Positions 1 through 5,924 of a stretch of 10,960 nt of DNA are shown here, piece after piece. The translations under genes were made by a program, and so were the position numbers. The notes beneath the pieces are model-generated. The model was not told the origin of the DNA. It did no database searches and saw only the letters and a program-made list of their open reading frames with translations. Source of the DNA: a bacterium (GTDB lineage Bacteria > UBP14 > UBA6098 > B30-G16). The stretch is from assembly GCA_027007865.1 (NCBI GenBank), contig JALTEE010000077.1:1-10960 (forward strand), in the 5' to 3' direction. Numbering within the stretch: position 1 is the first letter of the stretch; the number at the start of each line of letters is the position of its first letter.

Positions 1-5
1 TTTGA

Positions 6-40
6 AATCTGTGCTATATAATATTCAGAACTCACAGATT
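6..40 (+). promoter_or_regulatory. 8-bp inverted repeat flanking a TATAAT box
   Basis: AATCTGTG at 6-13 is matched exactly by CACAGATT at 33-40, with a 19-nt spacer that contains TATAAT at 17-22. The right arm abuts the Shine-Dalgarno sequence of the C25-like gene. It could be an operator over a promoter -10 box or an mRNA hairpin next to the ribosome site. No well-spaced -35 box is visible: TTGAAA at 2-7 is only 9 nt from the TATAAT. Regulatory function is inference. Confidence 0.4.
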
Positions 41-45
41 GGAGG
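41..45 (+). promoter_or_regulatory. Shine-Dalgarno GGAGG of the C25-like gene
   Basis: GGAGG lies 5 nt before ATG at 51. It decides the start: the frame is also open from a TTG at 39, but that codon overlaps the upstream inverted-repeat arm and would put the GGAGG inside the coding region. Confidence 0.8.
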
Positions 46-50
46 ACTCT

Positions 51-3000
51 ATGTTACGGATATTTTTCCCGCTTATTCTCATTCTTTCGTTAACTTTCTC
101 GCAGAATTTTTTAGCGCCGATTGCAATCTGTCCCATCGCAGACGATAACGGCGCTGTTATTCAGTTCGTTATGTCGGGCGAATATGCCGACACAATTATG
201 AACAGCGACGGCGAATTTGTGCGATACTTTATTCCCACTGGCGGCTATGTTGGCGATGTCGGCAAACCGAGAATTCCGATATGGAGCACGCTCATAGCAA
301 TTCCACCGCATTCGGGAGTTTCTGCGGTGCTCGTCAAGGCGGAATGGGACACAGTCGAAAATGTCCTCCTCTATCCTGTCCAAGACCCGATAGATGAGCA
401 GGAATTTGTATTCGACAGAGCGGCTTATGAAAACGGGATTTATCCAAACAAAGATGTCTCTGTCGGCGAACCCGCTATTATGCGAGATTTCCGCGTTGCA
501 CCTGTGGATTTTTATCCATTTCGATACGATGCGAAATCGAAAACGCTTCTAATAGCGCGAAAAATGACGGTTCGCATATCGTTTGTTGGTATCGATAATA
601 AAAATACCCTCGACAGCGAACCGACGCACATTTCGGAGGCATTCGATGCTCTGTATCGTTCCGCAATTGCGAACTATTGGTTCTACCGCAGAAATCTTTC
701 ACTTCGGCGCGGAACGATTTTATATATCGTCCGAGACGATTACGAAGAGGATTTTGAACAACTAATTCGCTGGCGACAGATGGCAGGTTATCGAGTGCGA
801 GTAGTGCGCGCTTATGAAGATATCGGCGGCGGAGATAGACCAACGCCCGATGAAATAGACGATTACATCCAAAACGCCTACGATACTTGGGAATTTCCAC
901 CCGACTATGTAGTTTTCGGCGGAGATTGCGCTATGAGCGGAACATATCTCGACGACTACGGCTATCACAGCGCATTCACAGGACTCGATTACACTTCCGA
1001 CCACGAATATGCACTCACAGCGGGCGATGATTATCTCGCTGATATAATGGTCGGGCGCATCGCTGTGGACTATTCCACCGAAGCACAGACTTATTCGGCA
1101 AAAGTCGTAGGATACGAGACAAATCCTTTGCAGGCGGGCAGCGATTGGCTAACTCGCGGAATCGAAGTAGCGGCGAATTGCTGCGGAACTCCCGAACCGC
1201 AAACGCCGAGATTGGTTACTCTATGGCAACGACAACTGGCAATGCAAAATGGATATACCGACATCGAAACGGTTTATTGTTACGGCAGTTATTGTCCTCG
1301 CGGAGCATCGACGATATCGGCATTTGTCAATGAAGGCGCATCGTTCGTGAATTATCGCGGATGGGCAGGACCAGCAGGGTGGGTATATCCCGGCTATTAT
1401 GTCTCCGATGTTCAAGGATTGTCTAATCATTGGAAATTGCCGGTTGTAACGAGTATCGTCTGCGGCACAGGGGATTTCGACGGTTCGACAGACCCCTGTT
1501 TCGGCGAAGCCTGGATTCGAGTGGGAACACCGACAAATCCGACAGGCGCCGTGGATTTCTATGGACCAAGCGACCATAACACTCACACAAAATGGAATAA
1601 CCCAAATTCCGAAGGTGTCTGGTGGGGATTCTTTCAAGAAAATCTCTCTTCGTTCGGGCAATGCGTTCTTCGTGCAAAATTGACGCTATATCTCGCATAT
1701 CCCGACGATAGACCAATTGGAATGGGAGTCGACCATTATCAATATATCTACAATATTATCGGCGACCCATCGGTTACGCTCTGGCGAGCGGTTCCGGAAA
1801 GCATATCAGTCATACATCCCGCGGAAATTCACAGCGGAGATACGAGAATTGTCATAACCGCATCGTCGGGTGGCGCGCCGCTCGAAAACGCTGTCGCATC
1901 CGTTTGGTTCTCCGATGGAGACCCATACACCGCATTTCTCGATGAAACGGGAGCCGCTGTCATATCATTTCCAGATTCAGAAACAATCGGTAAAGACAGT
2001 CTTTCGCTCGTCGTAAAAATTCCGGGATACATTCCGTATATCGCCACAATTCCGATAACATCCGCCGAAAATAGCGTTTCACTGTCCGCCTGCGAGAGCG
2101 ACGACGACGCATCGGGCGAAAGCGACGGCAACGACGATGGTATTCCAGCAGCAGGCGAACAAATCGAACTACGGCTTACTCTGCACAATCTCGGTGACGC
2201 AACACTTTCGGCAGTTCGCGCAAAAATCGTTCCCGATGACAATTTTACCATAATCGATACTTTTTCCGATTTCGGCGACATCGGCGCAGGCGCATCGGTT
2301 CCATCATCCGACCCGATTGCAGTCGCAATAAATAGCGATATCGATGACAGCACCGAAATATTTTTCCAATTTGCGATTTCATATAGCGGCGGAACGCTCG
2401 ATACTGCATCGTATCACACCTATCTCCGTGCGCCGAAATTGACTATCGTTTCGGTAACTCCCGCAGACGACGGCATTCTATCGCCCGATGAAACTACGAC
2501 ATTGAATATCGTTCTGCGAAACGACGGCTCCGTGCCGATGCAGAATGCGAGCGTTTCCATCACAAGCGGAGATTGGGTATCGGCGCACACGACATCCGCA
2601 TCGCTGACATCACTTGCCCCTGGTGAAACGGCATCGCTCTCCCCCGAAATCGAAGTATTTTGCGACAGCACAATGATAGACGGAATTATCGACTCATTAG
2701 CCATTGCAATCGACGATGGATATTATGCCGATGAAATAAATTGCCCCGTTCCCGTCGGAGAAATATCATCGAATATATTCGGCGGACCCGACCAATACGG
2801 ATATTATTGCTACGATAACTCCGATACCGCTTCCGGCTGGGCTCCTGAGTATGATTGGATTGAAATCAGTCCCGATTATGGCGGAACAGGAACGAATTTA
2901 AATCTCGGCGACGACGAAACCGCTGTAATTCCGCTGCCTTTTGCATTCGTATATTACGGCGAAACATACTATTCAATCGGAATCTGCTCGAACGGCTGGA

Positions 3001-3791
3001 TTGCGATGGGCGATGTATCGGATTTTCTTTTCTGGAACTTTTACAATCGTCCGCTGCCGGACCCATCGGGACCACCGGCGATGATTTGCCCTTTCTGGGA
3101 CGATATCAACCCAGACTTTTCAAACTGCGGCGTGTATTACAAATATATCTCCGCAGACCACATCTTTGTCGTGGAATGGCGCACAATACACACATTCGAC
3201 AATGCAACGGTGGAATGGTTCGAACTCATTCTGCGACATCCGACAATTTACGGAACTCCGACAGGAGATGGCGAAATCGTCTTCCAATACAACGAAATCG
3301 CAGATATCGACAGCCAAATAAATCCGGACGACATCGCAGAATATTCTACTGTCGGTATCGAAGAGCCGGAGCAGAGGTTCGGAATTCAATATAGTTACTG
3401 CAAAATTCTCGCTCCCTATGCGGCGCCGCTGGCAAATGAACGAGCAATCCTATTCACAACGAAAGCGCCAGAGCCGATATTCGAAAATGTCAGCGAACCG
3501 AATGCCAAATTGCCCGATAAAGTCGATTTGAAAATTTCCCCGAATCCGTTCAATCCGATATTGTCCATCTCTATCGTTCTGCCGAAGAGCGAAAATATTT
3601 CGCTTGAAATATTCGATGTGTCCGGCAAACTCGTCAGAACATTATCACGCGGGAAATATTTTGCGGGCTCATACAGATTCTTCTGGGACGGCAGCGACGA
3701 TTCGGGAATTTTTATGCCATCGGGAATATATTTCGTAAAATTTGCCGGCGACAATGAAACAATTTCTCGAAAAGCGCTGCTGCTAAAATAA
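51..3791 (+). CDS. Secreted gingipain-like (peptidase C25 family) protein with T9SS-type C-terminal sorting domain
   Basis: A protein of 1246 residues starting at ATG 51. Residues 1-22 look like a signal peptide (hydrophobic stretch FFPLILILSLTF). About 25-220 would be the propeptide-like region of C25 proteins. The C25-like domain spans about 223-580: it begins ILYIVRDDY, continues with DYVVFGGD (285-292) and VGRI (334-337), and has the catalytic-Cys block IVCGTGDF with Cys471, followed by a FGEAWIRVGTPTG-like block. The region matching gingipain GHG reads RGWAG, so the expected His is Trp438, exactly 33 residues before the Cys, as in RgpB by memory. Next come an Ig-like domain (about 582-670), two CARDB-like repeats (about 674-905), a beta-rich domain (about 910-1140) and a sorting domain (about 1160-1246) with ISPNPFNP, EIFDVSGKLVRTL and PSGIYFVKF. 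Likely exported by T9SS to the surface. Whether it still cleaves peptides is doubtful. The family call is solid; activity is not. Confidence 0.85.
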   Translation: MLRIFFPLILILSLTFSQNFLAPIAICPIADDNGAVIQFVMSGEYADTIMNSDGEFVRYFIPTGGYVGDVGKPRIPIWSTLIAIPPHSGVSAVLVKAEWDTVENVLLYPVQDPIDEQEFVFDRAAYENGIYPNKDVSVGEPAIMRDFRVAPVDFYPFRYDAKSKTLLIARKMTVRISFVGIDNKNTLDSEPTHISEAFDALYRSAIANYWFYRRNLSLRRGTILYIVRDDYEEDFEQLIRWRQMAGYRVRVVRAYEDIGGGDRPTPDEIDDYIQNAYDTWEFPPDYVVFGGDCAMSGTYLDDYGYHSAFTGLDYTSDHEYALTAGDDYLADIMVGRIAVDYSTEAQTYSAKVVGYETNPLQAGSDWLTRGIEVAANCCGTPEPQTPRLVTLWQRQLAMQNGYTDIETVYCYGSYCPRGASTISAFVNEGASFVNYRGWAGPAGWVYPGYYVSDVQGLSNHWKLPVVTSIVCGTGDFDGSTDPCFGEAWIRVGTPTNPTGAVDFYGPSDHNTHTKWNNPNSEGVWWGFFQENLSSFGQCVLRAKLTLYLAYPDDRPIGMGVDHYQYIYNIIGDPSVTLWRAVPESISVIHPAEIHSGDTRIVITASSGGAPLENAVASVWFSDGDPYTAFLDETGAAVISFPDSETIGKDSLSLVVKIPGYIPYIATIPITSAENSVSLSACESDDDASGESDGNDDGIPAAGEQIELRLTLHNLGDATLSAVRAKIVPDDNFTIIDTFSDFGDIGAGASVPSSDPIAVAINSDIDDSTEIFFQFAISYSGGTLDTASYHTYLRAPKLTIVSVTPADDGILSPDETTTLNIVLRNDGSVPMQNASVSITSGDWVSAHTTSASLTSLAPGETASLSPEIEVFCDSTMIDGIIDSLAIAIDDGYYADEINCPVPVGEISSNIFGGPDQYGYYCYDNSDTASGWAPEYDWIEISPDYGGTGTNLNLGDDETAVIPLPFAFVYYGETYYSIGICSNGWIAMGDVSDFLFWNFYNRPLPDPSGPPAMICPFWDDINPDFSNCGVYYKYISADHIFVVEWRTIHTFDNATVEWFELILRHPTIYGTPTGDGEIVFQYNEIADIDSQINPDDIAEYSTVGIEEPEQRFGIQYSYCKILAPYAAPLANERAILFTTKAPEPIFENVSEPNAKLPDKVDLKISPNPFNPILSISIVLPKSENISLEIFDVSGKLVRTLSRGKYFAGSYRFFWDGSDDSGIFMPSGIYFVKFAGDNETISRKALLLK

Positions 3792-3874
3792 CACCCTTCG
3801 CAAGCGTTCCGCTTGACCATTGCGCTTTGCGACTCGTTAGGTCGCTCCTTGCTGTCGCTCAGGTCATTTTAGCA
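3781..3874. repeat. Imperfect inverted repeat spanning the 3' end of the C25-like gene
   Basis: TGCTAAAATAAC at 3781-3792 contains the gene's TAA stop. It is mirrored by GTCATTTTAGCA at 3863-3874, matching at 11 of 12 positions. Inside it sits a perfect small hairpin, CAAGCG-TTC-CGCTTG, at 3801-3815. The structure may end transcription, although there is no T-tract after it. It may instead mark an inserted element carrying part of the gene end. Confidence 0.4.
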
Positions 3875-3914
3875 AACAAAATATTTCCACACAGGTCGTA
3901 TCTATCTCAACATC

Positions 3915-3934
3915 GACAGGCAAGAATGCCTGTC
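3915..3934. repeat. 20-nt stem-loop, 8-bp perfect stem
   Basis: GACAGGCA and TGCCTGTC enclose a 4-nt AGAA loop, followed by CTACC. The tail CCTAC recurs after the palindromes at 4233-4258 and 4286-4304, which suggests one family with exchangeable cores. Confidence 0.7.
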
Positions 3935-3950
3935 CTACCATCCCGGGTGG

Positions 3951-3970
3951 GTCAGACATTCCTGTCTGAC
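3951..3970. repeat. 20-nt stem-loop, 8-bp perfect stem
   Basis: GTCAGACA and TGTCTGAC enclose a TTCC loop, 16 nt after the previous stem-loop. The two stems share CAGNCA-type text but are different sequences of equal size, as expected for related members of a short palindromic repeat family. No T-tract follows, so a terminator role is not supported. Confidence 0.7.
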
Positions 3971-4017
3971 AGGATTCGTGGCTTTCTATTGTCGCTTTTT
4001 TGGTTATCGCTCAAATT

Positions 4018-4050
4018 CTATTTCAAATACACAATTCGTTTCGTCGTCGT
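4018..4050 (-). pseudogene. Remnant of a sorting-domain gene 3' end (TTTKRIVYLK-stop)
   Basis: Read on the minus strand, 4050 to 4018 gives TTTKRIVYLK followed by TAG. The intact LVIVD gene upstream on the same strand ends TTTKRIVYIR-TAG. The frame is open back to about 4206 and passes in frame through the palindromic element at 4051-4090, reading SVIPVKTGIQKDGW just before the tail. This looks like the end of a former or duplicated gene of the same family. The body of that gene is missing. Confidence 0.65.
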
Positions 4051-4090
4051 CCACCCATCTTTCTGGATTCCCGTTTTCACGGGAATGACA
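4051..4090. repeat. GGATTCC-type palindromic element, spacer copy
   Basis: Starts CCACCCATCTTTCTGGATTCC and carries a hairpin, ATTCCCG (4067-4073) with CGGGAAT (4080-4086), ending in GACA. The first 21 nt match the element at 4532-4577, inside the LVIVD gene, at 20 of 21 positions, in the same orientation. The hairpin arms differ in length, so the two copies are relatives rather than recent duplicates. Elements of this general form are common in spacers of uncultured bacteria. Confidence 0.8.
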
Positions 4091-4146
4091 GAATAGAACG
4101 CAAAAATAACAATTGAAAGCGCGGGAATGAGAAATGGGGTGCGGTG

Positions 4147-4175
4147 TGTCATTCCCAACTCGATTAGGAATCCAG
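4147..4175. repeat. Degenerate GGATTCC-type element in opposite orientation
   Basis: TGTCATTCC at 4147-4155 and GGAATCCAG at 4167-4175 are the two ends of the same element type, read in the reverse direction to the copy at 4051-4090. Only a 5-bp stem remains (4151-4155 with 4167-4171), so the hairpin has decayed. Confidence 0.5.
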
Positions 4176-4232
4176 AGGAGGTATTGTGGGTTTCCTGATT
4201 TCCATTCTATTTTAAATGCACAATTCGCGTCT

Positions 4233-4258
4233 TAGGGGCAATTCATGAATTGCCCCTA
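4233..4258. repeat. 26-bp perfect palindrome
   Basis: Arms TAGGGGCAATTCA and TGAATTGCCCCTA meet without a loop. On the minus strand its first three bases are the TAG that ends the KRIVYIL remnant, so the palindrome itself supplies the stop codon. Confidence 0.85.
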
Positions 4259-4285
4259 CAAAATATAAACAATTCGTTTTTACAA

Positions 4286-4304
4286 GGGCGTATTCGATAC
4301 GCCC
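4286..4304. repeat. 19-nt stem-loop abutting the stop codon of the LVIVD gene
   Basis: GGGCGTAT and ATACGCCC enclose TCG. The gene's TAG (4307-4305) directly precedes the stem in the direction of transcription, and TAGGGGC matches the left end of the 26-bp palindrome 49 nt away. It may act as the gene's 3' end structure, but there is no T-tract. Confidence 0.75.
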
Positions 4305-5672
4305 CTACCGTATATACACAATCCGTTTCGTCGTTGTCCGTCCGTCATTCGTTGTCGCTCTCACCAGATATATCCCCGATGCGATGGATTTGTCGGGTGT
4401 CCAGATGTAAACCCCCTGACCTTCGCTTGCGCTTCGGTCTGTCCCCCTTGATAAGGGGGACAGAGTCCCGCCATGGCGGGACGAAGGGGGTCTCCAAACA
4501 ACATTCCCCCGCAAATCGTATATTTCCACATCCACCCATCCTTCTGGATTCCTCCCGCTAAGGCGGGAGGAATGACATGACAATGTGATGGTGCACGACG
4601 AATTGAACGGATTAGGATATGCAGTGATAACCAGTTTTTCAGGTATTTTTGTTTCTGACTCACTTATTCCAGTGAAGTAGGATATGTCAAAAATATAAAA
4701 ACCATCATTTCCTGCCGTAACATACGCAAAGCTGTCTGTTATGGTTATACTATTTGCATAAAAGTCACTCTGATAATATCCGACTTCATAAGGAGAGTAT
4801 GGATTAGAAATATCTATTATTCTCAACCCTCCATTTGTTGCTAAAAATGCATTATGTCCTTTAACATAAACTCCTTTTGCAGGATAGGTAGAATAATATG
4901 TTATAATAAACGGAAAAGCAGGATTTGTAATATCTATGATTTGAAATTCCTCACTTAAACCTGAAGAATTGCCTGAGGCAACATAGGCATAAGAATCTAA
5001 CACAAATACATCTTTTGCATCACCCCATTCGTCAAAATCATCTAAGCAAGAGCCTATTTCATATGGGTAAAAAGGATCCGAAACATTAATAATAAATATT
5101 CCTGTTGCAAAATAACATGAAGTAACATATAGATATTCATTATCTGCAAATATTGACCATGACTCATGTCCAGAACATACTCCATCTGTTACAAGACTCT
5201 CGGGATTTGAAGCATCTATAATAACAATTTCATTTGAATTAAAATAAATGTAATCATCTTTCAAAAAAATTAATCCACCTAAATGTTCATCCCACCTCGA
5301 AATTTCAAATGGTGAAGATGGATTATAAATATTGAGAACAAGAAGGTTTCGCTCCATGTCAGGCAAAAATAGTATTGTATCGTTTAATGCAACACTCATC
5401 GAAAATGTTTCTACATTGTAATGACCTATTATAAATGGGAATTCTGGTTCACTTATATCAATGATCGTAAGTCCACTATCATAATCCGCAACATAGGCAT
5501 AATCGCCCTGCACGACAACATCCATTGCTCTGTCTCGCGTCAGGCAATGCCCAACAAGTCTGACATTGAGGGAGTCCTGTGCATAGGAAAGCCCCACATT
5601 TAAAAACACCAGCGACAAAATAATTGTGCGAACAAGGGAGCATGCTCCCTTGTTGACTATCGCGTTTCTCAT
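4305..5672 (-). CDS. Secreted LVIVD-repeat (beta-propeller-like) protein with a sorting domain interrupted by in-frame palindromes
   Basis: A protein of 455 residues starting at ATG 5672, with AAGGGAAG a short distance upstream. Signal peptide about 1-32 (hydrophobic RTIILSLVFLNVGLSYA). Residues 35-340 hold repeated blocks of the type YAYVADYDSGLTIIDIS / PFIIGHY, which is the LVIVD pattern expected to fold as a propeller. The sorting domain is 345-455: AYPNPFN (351-357), VEIYDLRGNVVW, SGIYLVRA and KRIVYIR. Three stretches do not belong to these domains and are coded by palindromes: residues 7-14, about 366-380, and about 395-420. All keep the frame and add no stop. The propeller part is AT-rich (17 G+C of 60 at 5101-5160, against 35 of 60 at 9061-9120 in the FGE-like gene), which suggests a different origin or age. 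No enzymatic role is visible; binding or adhesion at the surface is a guess. Confidence 0.85.
   Translation of the reverse strand: MRNAIVNKGACSLVRTIILSLVFLNVGLSYAQDSLNVRLVGHCLTRDRAMDVVVQGDYAYVADYDSGLTIIDISEPEFPFIIGHYNVETFSMSVALNDTILFLPDMERNLLVLNIYNPSSPFEISRWDEHLGGLIFLKDDYIYFNSNEIVIIDASNPESLVTDGVCSGHESWSIFADNEYLYVTSCYFATGIFIINVSDPFYPYEIGSCLDDFDEWGDAKDVFVLDSYAYVASGNSSGLSEEFQIIDITNPAFPFIITYYSTYPAKGVYVKGHNAFLATNGGLRIIDISNPYSPYEVGYYQSDFYANSITITDSFAYVTAGNDGFYIFDISYFTGISESETKIPEKLVITAYPNPFNSSCTITLSCHSSRLSGRNPEGWVDVEIYDLRGNVVWRPPSSRHGGTLSPLSRGTDRSASEGQGVYIWTPDKSIASGIYLVRATTNDGRTTTKRIVYIR
4411..4491. repeat. 81-nt compound palindromic element inside the sorting-domain coding region
   Basis: Outer arms ACCCCCT (4411-4417) and AGGGGGT (4485-4491) enclose a 27-nt stem-loop (4438-4464, arms TCTGTCCCCCTT and AAGGGGGACAGA) and a perfect 18-bp palindrome, GTCCCGCCATGGCGGGAC (4465-4482). 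Its length is 27 codons. It is read in the LVIVD gene as PPSSRHGGTLSPLSRG and what follows, between the NVVW and GVYIW blocks, where the sorting-domain family normally has a short variable loop. Confidence 0.8.
4532..4577. repeat. GGATTCC-type palindromic element, coding copy
   Basis: Carries an 11-bp stem, ATTCCTCCCGC (4548-4558) with GCGGGAGGAAT (4563-4573), in the same family as the spacer copy at 4051-4090. On the coding strand it is read CHSSRLSGRNPEGWV, between the TITLS strand and the DVEIYDL strand of the sorting domain. Confidence 0.85.
5631..5654. repeat. 24-bp perfect palindrome coding eight residues of the LVIVD signal peptide
   Basis: Arms AACAAGGGAGCA and TGCTCCCTTGTT, no mismatch; the pairing stops at both ends. 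It covers exactly codons 7-14 (NKGACSLV) of the LVIVD gene, just before the hydrophobic core of the signal peptide. The form, a G-rich arm with CATG at the centre, is like the spacer palindrome at 4233-4258. Confidence 0.9.
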
Positions 5673-5924
5673 CTCATACTTCCCTTTTTTTGAGTTTCAG
5701 CAGTCTAAAGCCCGCTGTTGCATCTCTCGAACTCTCACAATTCCAACAACATGGGCAAAATGAAACCCGCTTTTTTAGGTTTCATTAAATCTAATTGCAC
5801 GATAAAATAATGGCAATGAAATTCTTGCTATTTGGGCAATCGCATTTCATATTTATATGAATACAAAACCTAATAGCGGTGTATATTATTCGAGCGAAAA
5901 TCATTTCGATTAAAGGCGGTCAAA
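5673..5924. other. Divergent intergenic region with two short inverted repeats
   Basis: About 250 nt between the starts of the LVIVD gene (minus) and the small membrane protein gene (plus), so promoters for both should lie here. Visible structure: AATGAAACC (5759-5767) with GGTTTCATT (5778-5786), a 9-bp stem around a 10-nt T-rich loop, and an AT-rich stem TTCATAT/ATATGAA at 5846-5861. TATATT near 5882 is a possible -10 box for the plus-strand gene. No convincing -35 pair was seen and promoter calls are weak. Confidence 0.35.

Larger units (their letters stand above)
3792..4304. repeat. Gene-free 513-nt spacer made of palindromes and sorting-domain 3' end remnants
   Basis: No intact gene is visible here. 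From left to right the spacer holds a GC-rich hairpin region (3801-3860), two 20-nt stem-loops (3915-3934, 3951-3970), a remnant reading TTTKRIVYLK-stop on the minus strand (4018-4050), a GGATTCC-type palindromic element (4051-4090), an inverted degenerate copy of it (4147-4175), and a two-unit 49-nt array of gene-end remnant plus palindrome (4207-4304). A plus-strand open frame at 3827-4096 runs through these palindromes and is very unlikely to be a gene. Confidence 0.75.
4207..4304 (-). repeat. Two 49-nt units, each a gene-end remnant plus a palindrome
   Basis: Minus-strand reading. The unit at 4256-4304 gives KRIVYIL-TAG next to the palindrome at 4286-4304. The unit at 4207-4255 gives KTRIVHLK-TAG next to the palindrome at 4233-4258. 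The codon for V of the RIV motif lies at 4317 in the real gene, 4268 in the first remnant and 4219 in the second, an exact 49-nt step. An ungapped hand alignment of the two units gives about 25 of 49 identical bases, concentrated in the tail and the palindrome arms, while the palindrome cores differ. The step is not a multiple of three, and each tail brings its own TAG. Confidence 0.65.

Noticed and set aside
39..50. TTG at 39 as the start of the C25-like gene
   Set aside because: It would place the GGAGG ribosome site inside the coding region. ATG 51 has ideal spacing and begins a clean signal peptide.
3827..4096. Plus-strand open frame of 89 codons in the spacer
   Set aside because: It runs through consecutive palindromes and an antisense sorting-domain tail, has no ribosome site and resembles no protein family. 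The open frame is a by-product of the repeats.
3792..4304. CRISPR array
   Set aside because: The repeats are palindromes with different cores and uneven spacing, there are only two 49-nt units, no unique spacers lie between constant repeats, and no cas gene is in the window.
4250..4561. Plus-strand open frame of 103 codons
   Set aside because: It is antisense to the end of the LVIVD gene, and its open length comes from the palindromic inserts.
3792..5672. Insertion sequence or transposon
   Set aside because: No transposase frame and no long terminal inverted repeats were found. The palindromes are too short to be autonomous and would need an enzyme encoded elsewhere.
4305..5672. The LVIVD gene as a pseudogene
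   Set aside because: All three palindromic inserts keep the frame with no internal stop, and both the signal peptide and the final sorting-domain strands remain readable, so an expressed gene is more likely.
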